Assembly: GCA_023100825.1 (NCBI GenBank)
Contig: CP095846.1
Coordinates: 434,001-498,000, forward strand
DNA from: Nocardioidaceae bacterium SCSIO 66511
GTDB taxonomy: Bacteria; Actinomycetota; Actinomycetes; Propionibacteriales; Nocardioidaceae
Length of the DNA stretch: 64,000 nt
Direction of reading: 5' to 3'
How positions within the stretch are numbered: the first letter of the stretch is position 1; every line of letters begins with the position of its first letter. The translations under genes were made by a program, and so were the position numbers. The notes under the pieces were generated by a model, which was not told the origin of the DNA, did no database searches, and saw only the letters and a program-made list of their open reading frames with translations. This document shows, in pieces, positions 17,494-26,657 of the stretch.

Positions 17494-18312
17494 ATGAGTA
17501 CGAATACCGAAGCGCCAGTCGCCGACCCGGTCGAGAGCCAAGACCGGGTACGGATCGCCGATGTCTCGCACTGGTACGAGACCGCGTCCGAGAACGTCCA
17601 TGCGCTCGACGGGATCGATCTGCAGGTCGACGCCGGCGAGTTCGTCTGCATCGTCGGCGCATCCGGTTGCGGTAAGACGACGCTGCTGCAGATGCTCGCC
17701 GGGTTCCTCCAGCCGACGCAAGGCGAGATCACGCTGGGAGACGCACGGATAACCGAACCGAACCCTGCCCGCGGTGTCGTGTTCCAGCAGCCGAACCTCT
17801 ACCCGTGGCTCGACGTACGCGACAACGTGAGCTTCGGCCCGAGGATGCGTAAAGAGTCGAAGTCAGCGTACGGACCCAGGGTGGATGCTCTCCTCGAGCT
17901 CGTCGGCCTCGAGGACTTCGCGAACCGCCCCCCGTACGAGTTGTCCGGAGGTATGCAGCAGCGGGCCGCCATCGCTCGGGCGCTCGTCAACGAGCCCGAT
18001 GTGCTGCTGATGGATGAACCCTTCGGCGCGCTCGACGCCTTGACTCGCGAGAGGCTGCAGGAGGAGCTCCTGGGCATCTGGCGCCAAACCCACAAGACCG
18101 TCTTCTTCATCACTCACAGCGTCGAGGAGGCCGTCTACCTGGGCACGCGGGTGCTGGTGATGAGTCCTCGACCCGGTCGCGTCGTACTCGACCGCGACGT
18201 CCGGGTGCCAGAGCTCCATGATGCCGAGCCGCATGAGATCCGCGCCTCCAGCGCGTTCGCAGAGCTGCGCGAGGAGATAGCGCTGACGATCTACCGGGGC
18301 TCCGCGGTCTGA
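17494..18312 (+). CDS. tauB: Taurine/alkanesulfonate-type ABC ATPase (TauB-like)
   Basis: 272 residues with Walker A GASGCGKTT (about residue 52), Q-loop, signature LSGGMQQRAAIARAL and Walker B VLLMDEPFGALD. Closest family group is the SsuB/TauB/NrtD ATPases. Start ATG 17494. Last gene of the transporter operon; the repeat element copy A begins right after its stop. Confidence 0.85.
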   Translation: MSTNTEAPVADPVESQDRVRIADVSHWYETASENVHALDGIDLQVDAGEFVCIVGASGCGKTTLLQMLAGFLQPTQGEITLGDARITEPNPARGVVFQQPNLYPWLDVRDNVSFGPRMRKESKSAYGPRVDALLELVGLEDFANRPPYELSGGMQQRAAIARALVNEPDVLLMDEPFGALDALTRERLQEELLGIWRQTHKTVFFITHSVEEAVYLGTRVLVMSPRPGRVVLDRDVRVPELHDAEPHEIRASSAFAELREEIALTIYRGSAV

Positions 18313-18324
18313 GTCGTACGACCT

Positions 18325-18640
18325 CGGGTTCCTTGCCGACTTTCCCGTTTCGGTGGGCTTCTGCGGGGTCGCTCGGTGGTGGTTTACCAAGTAAACATGG
18401 TGAAACTCCACTTCGCATGGCAGGTACGCCGTGCAAAGTGACAGGTTGCCATGCCTACTGGTACGACAGTGGCCACCGGTACGAATGTGACGCCAAAGCT
18501 GAACCTTGCCCCGATCCAATATCAAAGTGACGGGAAAGCCGGCAAGCTACCGGACCGAGTGGCGGCTCCCCGCGTCGCCGCGTCCTTGCCCGACCGAACG
18601 AGCCGGAAAGTCGACAGCGAAGCCAAGTCGAAGCGGCGAG
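18325..18640 (+). repeat. Structured repeat element, copy A
   Basis: The 362-base gene-free stretch after tauB (18313-18674) holds a sequence about 75-80% identical to the reverse complement of 31530-31830. Conserved landmarks are GTTTACCAAGTAAAC (18382-18396), a hairpin GCATGG/CCGTGC (18415-18420 with 18429-18434), a hairpin CTACTG/CAGTGG (18455-18460 with 18467-18472) and a downstream arm (about 18560-18622). A frame from 18333 to 18530 ends at the same stop as in the other copy, but substitutions alter many residues while stems are kept, so a structured DNA or RNA element fits better than a protein. The left terminal arm seen in copy B is missing here. Confidence 0.7.
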
Positions 18641-18674
18641 TGGCCGAATCGAAACGAGACGGCAACAGACCTAC

Positions 18675-19571
18675 TCAGCCAGCGCCGACCGTCGCATGCG
18701 GGCGTACGCCGAGGTCTGCGAGTGCAGTTCCGATCTGGCTGGGGATGTCGACGACGGTCACTCCGGCACCGCGAAGTGCGGTGAGCTTGGACTCTGCACT
18801 GCCTCGATCGCCCGTCACGATCGCTCCGGCATGACCCATCCGTCGATCGGGGGGAGCGCTTCGTCCGGCGATGAAGGCGACGGCCGGCACTCCCAACTCG
18901 GCTATCACCTCGGCGGCGTCCTCCTCCATCGATCCGCCGATCTCACCGACGATCACGATCCCTTCCGTGTGCGGGTGGTCGGCGAGGGCACGGACTGCAT
19001 CGGCCGTCGTCGTCCCGAGGATCGGATCGCCGCCGACTCCGATGAACGCCGACTGGCCGTATCCGGCGGTGACGAGGTTCATGGAGACGAGCGTGCCGAG
19101 GCTGCCGCTTCGGGAGACAACGCCGATGTTGCCTGGACGGAAGATGTTGTCGGCGAAGCCGGGCATGATCCCGACACTCGAATGGCCGGGTACGACGAGA
19201 CCAGCGGTATTGGGACCGAGCACGATCGAGCCACGCTCACGGGCAACGGCCAGCATCTCCATCACGTCGTGGGAGGGGATGTGTTCGGCAAGGCACACGA
19301 TCGTACGAATGCCCGCCTCGGCGGCGTCGATGACGGCATCCTTCGCTCGTGCGGGCGGTACGAACAACACAGTGGCGTCGAGCTCGTGGGCTCGCGCCGC
19401 GTCGGCCGCGCTGTCGTAGACCGGTACGCCGTGTACCTCGCGACCTGCCCTACCCGGGCTCGCGCCCGCCACGACACGGGTGCCGCACTCCAGCATGCGC
19501 TGCGTCCAGTATTGGCCCTGCCTACCCGTGATGCCCTGCACCAGGACTGTGTGCTCCGAGGTGATGATCAT
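18675..19571 (-). CDS. Acyl-CoA synthetase (ADP-forming) alpha subunit, SucD-like; probable sulfoacetate-CoA ligase subunit
   Basis: 298 residues with the succinyl-CoA synthetase alpha layout: CoA-binding Rossmann domain (VLVQGITGRQGQYWTQRM near the start), and the phosphohistidine motif RMGHAGAIV with His near residue 247. It would form an acyl-CoA from a carboxylate with ATP. Lying downstream of an acylating aldehyde dehydrogenase and inside a sulfonate island, it fits the SauCD/SqwKL type of ADP-forming sulfoacetate-CoA ligase rather than the citric acid cycle enzyme. Its ATG overlaps the beta-subunit stop. Substrate is inferred from context. Confidence 0.75.
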   Translation of the reverse strand: MIITSEHTVLVQGITGRQGQYWTQRMLECGTRVVAGASPGRAGREVHGVPVYDSAADAARAHELDATVLFVPPARAKDAVIDAAEAGIRTIVCLAEHIPSHDVMEMLAVARERGSIVLGPNTAGLVVPGHSSVGIMPGFADNIFRPGNIGVVSRSGSLGTLVSMNLVTAGYGQSAFIGVGGDPILGTTTADAVRALADHPHTEGIVIVGEIGGSMEEDAAEVIAELGVPAVAFIAGRSAPPDRRMGHAGAIVTGDRGSAESKLTALRGAGVTVVDIPSQIGTALADLGVRPHATVGAG

Positions 19572-20740
19572 GCCGAGACCTCCCGGTTGCGCTGTGCATC
19601 GGCGATCGACGTGCGGACGGCATCGTCCATCAGGTCGTATGGCTCCACGCCGAGACGCTCGCGTACCAACGCCACCGCCTCCTCCTCGCCCGTGCCGTGG
19701 ATGGTGAACGAGATAGGTAGGTCCGGTTTCAGTTCCTCGATGGCCTTGATGACTCCCTCGGTCATCACGTCGGTACGCGCGAACGCGCCGCAGAAGTTGA
19801 CCAACAGGCTGCGTACGTTGGGATTTGCGAGCACAAGTTGCAATGCCGGGACGGCTTTAGTGTACGCGTCCCCACCGATCTCGAGGAAGTTCGCCGGCCG
19901 GCCCCCGAAGTGGTTGATCGCGTCGAGTGTCGTCATGGTCAGACCGGCGCCGTTGGCGAGGACGCCGACATCGCCGTCCAGCTCGATGTAGGTGAGGCCG
20001 GCGGCCTTGCCTTGTCGCTCGAGGTCGGTGCCGTCATCCGATGGGAGACCACCGGGCAGGTCGGCGATCCGTTCCTCCTGACGGCCGACCGAGCTCGCGT
20101 CGATCGTGACCTTCGCGTCGACTGCCTGCACGGTGCTGTCCTTCGTCAGCACCAGTGGGTTGACCTCGACGAGACTTGCGTCGACGTCGAGGTACAGGCG
20201 GTACAGCTCGACGAGCGCATCCGTCACAGCCTCGACGTGCTGCGAGTCGAGATCGCTCCGCTGGAGCACGTCCTTGATCTCGGCGTGGGCGTCGGGTTCG
20301 CGTACGTCGAGTGGGAGGCGGTGGACTCGTTCGGGATCGGTCGCGTTGACCTCCTCGATGTCCATGCCGCCGGCAGTGGAGAAGAGCAGCGCCGGACCCT
20401 TGCTGGCCGGGTCGTCGAGTACGGCCGCGTACAGCTCGCGCTCGATGTCGACTGCCTCCTCGATCAACACCGCGCGTACACGGTGGCCGTGTACGTCGCT
20501 GCCGAGGATCTCGCTGGCCGCCGCCTCTGCCTCAGCGGGCGATCCGACCACGCGTACGCCGCCCGCCTTGCCTCGCTTGCCGCTGGTGATCTGCGCCTTG
20601 CACACGACGCGCCCGCCGAGCCGTTCGGCGACCTGTCGCGCTGCTCCGGCATTGTCGACGACGTCGCCACGGGGGACCGTCAGTCCGGCATCGCCGAGCA
20701 GTTGCTTGCCTTGGTGTTCGAGCAGATTCACGTAGGTCAC
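19568..20740 (-). CDS. Acyl-CoA synthetase (ADP-forming) beta subunit, SucC-like; probable sulfoacetate-CoA ligase subunit
   Basis: 390 residues: ATP-grasp domain beginning VTYVNLLEHQGKQLLGDAG, with CKAQITSGKRGKAGGVR, and a C-terminal ligase domain (NGAGLTMTTLDAINHFGG, PANFLEIGGDA). Pairs with the alpha subunit encoded after it. GTG 20740 is chosen because it overlaps the upstream stop (GTGA) as a coupled start; residues read further upstream lie in the neighbour. Length matches succinyl-CoA synthetase beta. Same substrate reasoning as the alpha subunit. Confidence 0.76.
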   Translation of the reverse strand: MTYVNLLEHQGKQLLGDAGLTVPRGDVVDNAGAARQVAERLGGRVVCKAQITSGKRGKAGGVRVVGSPAEAEAAASEILGSDVHGHRVRAVLIEEAVDIERELYAAVLDDPASKGPALLFSTAGGMDIEEVNATDPERVHRLPLDVREPDAHAEIKDVLQRSDLDSQHVEAVTDALVELYRLYLDVDASLVEVNPLVLTKDSTVQAVDAKVTIDASSVGRQEERIADLPGGLPSDDGTDLERQGKAAGLTYIELDGDVGVLANGAGLTMTTLDAINHFGGRPANFLEIGGDAYTKAVPALQLVLANPNVRSLLVNFCGAFARTDVMTEGVIKAIEELKPDLPISFTIHGTGEEEAVALVRERLGVEPYDLMDDAVRTSIADAQRNREVSA

Positions 20741-22158
20741 ATCCCGTAGGTGCTGCGGTAGTGGCCGAACAGGTCGTCCTCGCTCGGCTCTCGGGGTTCG
20801 ATCACCCGCGCGATACGTGTGGTGTTCAAGAAGTGGCGGTACGAAAGGTTCTCGCTGATGCTGTTGCCCGCCCATGTACCCGCGCCCATCGTGAGCGTGA
20901 AGCCGAGGCCGTTGTCGAAGCTGCCCCCGTTACCCATCGCGTGCGCTTGGTTGACGAGTACGCGCGCGACCCGAAGTCGCTCGGCGACATGGCGGGCACG
21001 CTCGTCGCTGCGGGTGTGGATTCCGCAGGAGTGTCCGGCGCCTTGGAAGTCGAGGATCCCCTGGACTCGGTCGAGCGCTTCGTCGAGGTCGGACCAGCGG
21101 TAGACGGTCAGCACTACCGAGAGCTTCTCTCCACTGAACGGGTGGTTCGGGCCGTACGCGTCCTCCTCCACCAAGAAGAACTCCGTGCCTTCGGGAACCT
21201 CGAGTCCGGCGTACTCAGCGATCGTCGCCGGCGACTGGGCGGTCACCCGTTGGCTGAGCCGCCCGTCCGGCCACATCGCCTGCTCGAGCTGAGCGCGCTG
21301 GCGCGCGTCGAGCAAGTAACCGCCAACCGACTGGAGGGCTGCGAGCGCGTCGTCGTAGACGGTGTCGTGGATGTGGACGGAGTTCTCGGACGAGCAGCTC
21401 GTTGCGTAGTCGAAGGTCTTGCTGAGCGCGATCTTCGCGGCAGCATCGGCCAGATCGGCATCGGCATCGATCAGCACCGGTGCGTTACCGACGCCGACGC
21501 CGATCGCAGGTGTGCCCGAGCTGTACGCCGCGCGTACGTTCTTCTGCGAGCCGGTGACAACCACGAAGTCCGCCTGCCGCATCAACTCGTACGTGAGGTC
21601 CTTGCTCGGTTGGTCTATCGCCTGCACCAGATCGGCAGGTGCGCCGACCGCCGCGAGCTGCTCGTGGATGTAGCGCAGTAGTAATCGGCAGGTGGATGCG
21701 CCCTTGGGCGACGGCGACAGGATCACCGCGTTTCCGGCCTTGAGCGCCATCAGCGTCTTGTTCGCCGGTGTTGCCGCGGGGTTGGTCGACGGGCAGACCG
21801 CCGCGACGACACCCATCGGTTTCGCGTACTCGGTGAGTCCGAGGTCGGGTAGCTCGGCGATCGCGCCGACGGACGGTGCGCCCTGCAGATCGCGCAGAGT
21901 GCCCATCGTCTTGCGGCGATTCTTCGTGTACTTGTCCGCGACGTTGCCGAGGCCGGTGTCCGCGACCGCGAGCTCGGCGAGCGCTTTCGCGCGGCCGGGC
22001 TCGACGATGGCCCAGGCCACGGCGTCGACGACGTCGTCGACGCGACGCTGGTCGTACGTCTCGTACTCACGCTGAGCCGCTCGTGCCCGATCGACGAGCG
22101 TGGCGATCTGGTCGGCGACCTGGGAGTCGAACTCGGGTGCCCTGGTAGCGATGCTCAC
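20737..22158 (-). CDS. sauS: CoA-acylating aldehyde dehydrogenase, probable sulfoacetaldehyde dehydrogenase (SauS-like)
   Basis: 473 residues of the acylating aldehyde dehydrogenase family (AdhE N-terminal/EutE-like): cofactor-binding part with CPSTNPAATPANKTLMALK, catalytic Cys near residue 253 in ATSCSSENSV, and an RVLVNQAHAMGNGG segment near the C-terminus. It interconverts an aldehyde and its acyl-CoA; here sulfoacetaldehyde and sulfoacetyl-CoA is the likely pair because SucCD-like ligase genes follow with 4-base overlaps and xsc is nearby. GTG 22158 is preferred over ATG 22179: it has GGAGG at ideal distance, while the ATG would sit directly against an operator dyad. Confidence 0.78.
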   Translation of the reverse strand: MSIATRAPEFDSQVADQIATLVDRARAAQREYETYDQRRVDDVVDAVAWAIVEPGRAKALAELAVADTGLGNVADKYTKNRRKTMGTLRDLQGAPSVGAIAELPDLGLTEYAKPMGVVAAVCPSTNPAATPANKTLMALKAGNAVILSPSPKGASTCRLLLRYIHEQLAAVGAPADLVQAIDQPSKDLTYELMRQADFVVVTGSQKNVRAAYSSGTPAIGVGVGNAPVLIDADADLADAAAKIALSKTFDYATSCSSENSVHIHDTVYDDALAALQSVGGYLLDARQRAQLEQAMWPDGRLSQRVTAQSPATIAEYAGLEVPEGTEFFLVEEDAYGPNHPFSGEKLSVVLTVYRWSDLDEALDRVQGILDFQGAGHSCGIHTRSDERARHVAERLRVARVLVNQAHAMGNGGSFDNGLGFTLTMGAGTWAGNSISENLSYRHFLNTTRIARVIEPREPSEDDLFGHYRSTYGM

Positions 22159-22180
22159 CGCGCCAACCTCCGCTGTCATT

Positions 22181-22201
22181 ATATGGGAAAGACTTCCATA
22201 T
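22181..22201. promoter_or_regulatory. Shared operator motif upstream of sauS (ATATGG-N9-CCATAT)
   Basis: ATATGG (22181-22186) and CCATAT (22196-22201) are perfect inverted half-sites 9 bases apart, just upstream of the sauS start. The same geometry occurs at 26518-26538 and 28757-28785, each in front of another sulfonate gene unit, so it is a candidate binding site for one of the local IclR regulators. Confidence 0.6.
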
Positions 22202-22328
22202 AGAGACTAAAGCGAACGCAGTGACCGCGCAACAGCCGCCGTGTACGAATGGCGAAGTTCGGTGCGAATTGCACGACGAGTCGGTCAGGCAGTGGTGCAA
22301 TCTGCACCGAACTCCTGAAGCGGATCGC

Positions 22329-23123
22329 TCAGATCTGGAAGCCGGACGGCAGCATCTCGGCAACCCGGGCCGCCGCCTCGACGACGACGGTGCTCAGCTC
22401 ATCGAGCCTGTTCTGTGGCATCCGGACCTGTGGGCCCTGTACGGCGAGCGCCGCGAGCAGCGAGCCGTCCGCGGCGAGGACGGGGGCGGCGATGCCGCAT
22501 ACGCCGGGCATGCGCTCGCCGAGATTCGTGCCGTAGCCGGTGTTGCGAACCTGCTCCAGCTCGCGGGTGAGTGCGGCCTTCGAGGTGATCGTGGACGAGG
22601 TGAGCTCCTCGAGCTTGCCCAACGCCTTGAGATCCGACGAGGGATCCGCCGAGAACGCAAGGAGTACCTTGCCCGTGCTCGTGCAATGCAAGGGGATCCG
22701 GGTACCTGTCGGTTGAGCGAAGCGAAGCGGCTGTGATGACTCGTATCGCAGTACGACGAGCCCCATGTCGCCGTCGCGCACGACGAGGTTCACCGACTCG
22801 CCGGTGTCGTCGCGAAGCTGCTCGAGTACGGGGGCGACGGCATCGAACCCGAGGTCGCGCTCGGCCGCGCGACCGAGCAGGAACGATGACCGACCGAGTC
22901 GGTAGCGACCGCTATCGGGGCGCTGTGCAACGTATCCGGCACTTGCGAGCGCTCGTAGAACGCGATGAGCGGTGCTGGTGTGCAGCGACAGCGTTCGGGC
23001 GATCTCGGTGAGCCCGACGTCGCGATTCGAGGTACGAAGAACGTCGAGGACCTCGAGCGCTCTTGCGATCGTCTGAGCGCCGGCGACGCGCCCTTCGTTG
23101 GACGGCGAATCCGCCTCACTCAT
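22329..23123 (-). CDS. IclR-family transcriptional regulator (1)
   Basis: 264 residues: N-terminal winged HTH (about 15-75, LTEIARTLSLHTSTAHRVLRAL) and C-terminal IclR effector domain (SVNLVVRDGDMGLVVLR, CTSTGKVLLAF, GVCGIAAPV). It lies between tctC and sauS on their strand, 150 bases upstream of sauS. It is a good candidate for the protein that reads the ATRTGG-N9-CCAYAT operators and responds to sulfoacetate or a derived metabolite. Confidence 0.88.
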   Translation of the reverse strand: MSEADSPSNEGRVAGAQTIARALEVLDVLRTSNRDVGLTEIARTLSLHTSTAHRVLRALASAGYVAQRPDSGRYRLGRSSFLLGRAAERDLGFDAVAPVLEQLRDDTGESVNLVVRDGDMGLVVLRYESSQPLRFAQPTGTRIPLHCTSTGKVLLAFSADPSSDLKALGKLEELTSSTITSKAALTRELEQVRNTGYGTNLGERMPGVCGIAAPVLAADGSLLAALAVQGPQVRMPQNRLDELSTVVVEAAARVAEMLPSGFQI

Positions 23124-23238
23124 GTCGACCCCGCTTGCTTCTGCTGACGCGGCTGAATGCTATCAGCAGCGTAGACGACACTCGGTTTCGCACATCCGAT
23201 CGCCGACGGACAGATGCGCGAAACCGGGCGGCCCCAAC

Positions 23239-24237
23239 TCAGTCCGTCATGCCGTACTTCTCCAGCTGGTCGCCGATCAGCTCGTCCTGCTCATCGAGGA
23301 ACGCCTGGAAGTCATCGGCGTTCTGGTAGCTGTCGTCGTCCGCGTAGACCTGCTCTTGGAACTTCTCCATATCGGGCGACTCCACGGCGTCCTTGCACGC
23401 GTCGGACAAGGCATCGACCACGCCGGAATCGGTATCGGCGTTGACGACGATTCCGCGGAACTGCGGCAGCACGACCTCCTCGGGTAGTCCGATGTCTGCG
23501 GCAGTGGGTACATCTTCGTACCCCTCGACCGGGACCGACGAGAACAGGATCACGGGTACGAACTCTCCGGAGTCGAGGTACTCCCGGACGTCGCCGAGCT
23601 GCTCGTACATCGCGTCGACCTCGCCGCCGAGCAGCGCTGCGTACCGTTCGCTCGGTTCGGAGAACGGCACCGCGCGGAACTCAGTCTGCTGTGCTTCGTC
23701 GAGGGCGGCGAGTACGACGTCGTCGACGCTGCTCGACCCGACAGTCGCGACGGTGAGCTCGCCCGGTTTGGACTTCGCGCCGGCGGCGAGCTCCTTCCAG
23801 TCCTTGAACTCGTCCTTACGCACCATCAGGGCCGAAGGCATCGACTGGAGCCGACAGACTGCGGTCAGCTCGTCCATCGAGAAGGCCGCAGCCCCGGCGG
23901 GAACCGTGGTCAGGGTGTCCTGGATCAGGATCGACATCGACTCACCCGGACGGCCGGACAGCATCTTCGTGGTGCCGGTGCTCCCCGTGGCGCCGGGTAC
24001 GTTGACGACCGGCACATCGGTGTCGATCGTCGACTCCATCTCGGCCGCTGCGGCCCGAGCGACCTGGTCGGATCCGCCGCCGGGACCGAACGGCGCGACC
24101 ATCTCGACCGGCCGGCGGAATGTCGTGGACGAGTCGCCACCGCCCGACGAGGTGTTGGTACTGCAGGCTGCGAGGGCGGCGACGAGGGCGACCGACAACG
24201 TCGCCGATGTCGCAACCTTCGATCTGTTTCTGGACAT
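23239..24237 (-). CDS. tctC: TctC-type substrate-binding lipoprotein (tripartite tricarboxylate transporter)
   Basis: 332 residues; lipobox ALAAC with Cys25, then the Bug/TctC-type binding fold (VEMVAPFGPGGGSDQVARAAAAEM near residues 44-66, PGATGSTGTTKM). It would bind a small acidic solute outside the membrane. Start is ATG 24237 with AAGGAG 9 bases upstream, a site that sits inside the last codons of tctA, so translation is probably coupled. Sulfoacetate is the best guess for substrate because sauS and the CoA ligase follow on the same strand; family members for sulfolactate are also known. Confidence 0.8.
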   Translation of the reverse strand: MSRNRSKVATSATLSVALVAALAACSTNTSSGGGDSSTTFRRPVEMVAPFGPGGGSDQVARAAAAEMESTIDTDVPVVNVPGATGSTGTTKMLSGRPGESMSILIQDTLTTVPAGAAAFSMDELTAVCRLQSMPSALMVRKDEFKDWKELAAGAKSKPGELTVATVGSSSVDDVVLAALDEAQQTEFRAVPFSEPSERYAALLGGEVDAMYEQLGDVREYLDSGEFVPVILFSSVPVEGYEDVPTAADIGLPEEVVLPQFRGIVVNADTDSGVVDALSDACKDAVESPDMEKFQEQVYADDDSYQNADDFQAFLDEQDELIGDQLEKYGMTD

Positions 24238-24241
24238 GTGC

Positions 24242-25780
24242 TCACTCCTTGTTGGCGTACGAGGCGGTCTGTTCGGCGTCGGGTGCTTCGCGTGAAGCCC
24301 GCGCATTTCGTACTGCGCGATAGACCAGGAAGGTGAGAAGCAGTACCCAGACCACCGTGAGGACGGCCGAGATCGGTCGATCGATGAACACCATCGGGTC
24401 GTTGCCCGACGAGATCATCGCCGTGACGAAGTAGCGTTCCGCCAACGGCCCGAGAATCGCCCCGAGTACCAGCGGTGCAAGTGGGTAACCCCAGCGCTGC
24501 ATGAAGAATCCGAGCCCCGCGAACATCGTCATGACCCAGACATCCGACATGGAGTTGCGGATCGCGAAGGCGCCGATGTACGCGAACAGCACGATGGCGG
24601 CGGCGACGTACACCTCCGGAACGGAGAGCAGCCGCACCATCGGCTTCGTGGCGAGCAGACCGAAGATGAACATCAGGATGACGCTGACCAGGAGTGCAGC
24701 GACGATGGTGTACACGAGCTCGGGTTGGGTCTCGAAGATCCGCGGGCCGGGTTGAACGTCATGGAGCATGAGCGCGCCGAGGATGACGGCTGTGGCGGCG
24801 CTGCCGGGGATGCCGAGCACGAGGAGCGGGATGAACGCGCCACCGACGGTCGCCGTCGACGCTGACTGGGGGCCGATGATGCCGTTCGGGTCGCCCTTGC
24901 CAACCTTCGACCGGAACTTGCCGAACTGCTTCTCCATGCCGTATGAGACGAACGACGCGACGGTCGCACCAGCACCGGGAACCGCCCCGAGGAGCGAGCC
25001 GGTCACGACACCGCGACCGAGTGCACCCGAGCGAGCGCGTAGCGCGCGCAGACCGGGGATGGTCGTTCTGATCCGTGCCGGTTGCTGTGCAGCGTCTTCC
25101 TCGAATCGTGCGCCGTAACGCTGGATGACGCTGCCGAGGGCGTAGATGCCGACCATGATCGGCAGGTAGTCGATGCCGTCGCGAAGGATGTCGATGCCGA
25201 AGTCGAAGCGGACCGTCCCGTACACGTCGTCGACGCCGACGGTGGCGACCAGCATCCCGATCAGCATTGATGCGATGGAACGAAGCACCGACCGCTCCGC
25301 GAGGGCGAGCACGCTGGTCAACCCGAGCAGAATGATGATGAAGTACTCCGCCTGGCCGAACTTGAGGGCGAAATGTGCGAACGAGCGTGCGGCGAAGGTG
25401 AGTAGCAGCCATGCGACGAGGCCGCCCGCGAGTGCGGAGATCGCTGCCCACCCGAGCGCCTCGGCGGCTCTGCCCTTGCGGGTCATCTGATAGCCGTCCC
25501 ACAGCAGCGGTACGTTGTTCGGCTCGCCGGGAATGTGTAGCAGGATCGACGTGAGCGCGCCGCCGTAGGTGCCGGCGACGTAGACCGCGAGCATCAGCAC
25601 GATGCTCGCGTCGGTGTCCATGCCGTACGTGAACGGCAGGATGAGCAGCACGCCCATCACGAAGGTGAGCCCCGGGAGCACACCGACGATCAGACCGGTC
25701 AGCACGCCGACAGCGAGAATCGCCCACATGGTCAGGTCGAAGCTGGTGAGCGCGTCCATCGCGCCTTGTAGGGTTTCCAT
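24242..25780 (-). CDS. tctA: TctA-type large membrane subunit (tripartite tricarboxylate transporter)
   Basis: 512-residue polytopic protein of the TctA family: GVLPGLTFVMGVLLILPFTY near residues 33-52, GGALTSILLHIPGEPNN near 73-89 and GAVPGAGATVASFVSYG in the middle are family hallmarks. It forms the ion-driven uptake channel with TctB and TctC. ATG 25780 is preceded by GGAGG. Overall length is normal for the family. Confidence 0.88.
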   Translation of the reverse strand: METLQGAMDALTSFDLTMWAILAVGVLTGLIVGVLPGLTFVMGVLLILPFTYGMDTDASIVLMLAVYVAGTYGGALTSILLHIPGEPNNVPLLWDGYQMTRKGRAAEALGWAAISALAGGLVAWLLLTFAARSFAHFALKFGQAEYFIIILLGLTSVLALAERSVLRSIASMLIGMLVATVGVDDVYGTVRFDFGIDILRDGIDYLPIMVGIYALGSVIQRYGARFEEDAAQQPARIRTTIPGLRALRARSGALGRGVVTGSLLGAVPGAGATVASFVSYGMEKQFGKFRSKVGKGDPNGIIGPQSASTATVGGAFIPLLVLGIPGSAATAVILGALMLHDVQPGPRIFETQPELVYTIVAALLVSVILMFIFGLLATKPMVRLLSVPEVYVAAAIVLFAYIGAFAIRNSMSDVWVMTMFAGLGFFMQRWGYPLAPLVLGAILGPLAERYFVTAMISSGNDPMVFIDRPISAVLTVVWVLLLTFLVYRAVRNARASREAPDAEQTASYANKE

Positions 25781-25804
25781 CGGACCTCCGGTGCAGTCGG
25801 CGGG

Positions 25805-26404
25805 TCAGTAGATTCCGAGTGCGATGAACACCTGGACCGAGAACTCGTCGAACACGCCGATGCCGGTGGGCAGTGCGATGTAGACCAGCTTGATGAACAG
25901 GTACGCAGATCCGACCGCAAGCGCGGCTCCGAGCGGCACCGTGATGAACAGGTTGCGTTTACCGCACGCCCAGCAGAAGAGCGGGACGAACAGGAAGGTC
26001 GCGAGCAGCCAGCCGAGGTACACGGTGGCGATCACGAACCCGACAGAGATCGCGATCACCTGCGCGATCCGCAGCAGCGGAAGGCCCGCGACGTCCTCCT
26101 CCGCCGGCGGCCTGACCGTGCTGGTGCTGGCGTCTTCGTTTGCCCGAAGCGCGGACCGGACCTGGCCGGCGGTCCGCAACAGCATGACGAAGGCGAGCAG
26201 TGCGATCAGGATTCGTGGATAGAGGGCAGGGCCCGGTCCTTCGTCGCTCTGGCGAAGGTCAAGTGTTTGTACGTAAAGCGCGATGCTGGTCACGAGTACG
26301 ACGATCTCGGGCAGCGACGCGCGGAGGCCGATTGCGAGTGCGCGGCTTCGGTTCGAGACCGTTGCGGCCGGCCTGTGTGCGGCGATGGATCGCTCGATCG
26401 ACAT
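25805..26404 (-). CDS. tctB: TctB-type small membrane subunit (tripartite tricarboxylate transporter)
   Basis: 199 residues with four hydrophobic segments; FFPRI-like motif is represented here by GPGPALYPRILIALLAFVML, the usual TctB signature region. ATG 26404 is chosen since GGAG lies 8 bases upstream; a GTG at 26434 is possible. First gene of tctB-tctA-tctC; the shared operator dyad is 114 bases upstream. Confidence 0.82.
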   Translation of the reverse strand: MSIERSIAAHRPAATVSNRSRALAIGLRASLPEIVVLVTSIALYVQTLDLRQSDEGPGPALYPRILIALLAFVMLLRTAGQVRSALRANEDASTSTVRPPAEEDVAGLPLLRIAQVIAISVGFVIATVYLGWLLATFLFVPLFCWACGKRNLFITVPLGAALAVGSAYLFIKLVYIALPTGIGVFDEFSVQVFIALGIY

Positions 26405-26517
26405 GTCTGCGACTCCAGAACTAGTGTTATACACCTGAGTTACTGCACTATAGTCGTACGAGACCAGGCCGGATAGCCAGCGGGGTCGGATCTCGGTGCG
26501 GCGATAGGTGTTTCGCT

Positions 26518-26538
26518 ATATGGCAATCTATTCCACAT
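26518..26538. promoter_or_regulatory. Shared operator motif upstream of tctB (ATATGG-N9-CCACAT)
   Basis: ATATGG (26518-26523) and CCACAT (26533-26538) keep the same 9-base spacing as the sites at 22181 and 28757. It lies in the 253-base gene-free stretch between pta and tctB. The rest of that stretch (26405-26657) shows no coding potential. Confidence 0.55.
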
Positions 26539-26657
26539 GACACTAAACCCGTGTCGGCGTGACGTCAATCACTTCGTGTGTATCGCGGGGGAAGCTGTCT
26601 GCAATCGAGCACAGGACGACTACGAGACGCCTTGTTTCGTTGAGATGTGGGAATCGC

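Noticed and set aside
16573-17721. Long open frame (382 codons) opposite the TauA-like and TauB-like genes
   Set aside because: Antisense shadow caused by high GC; no family features, while the plus-strand genes have clear motifs.
18675-20740. Housekeeping succinyl-CoA synthetase
   Set aside because: The overlap with an acylating aldehyde dehydrogenase and the sulfonate context argue for a dedicated ligase, though the families are the same and this cannot be fully excluded.
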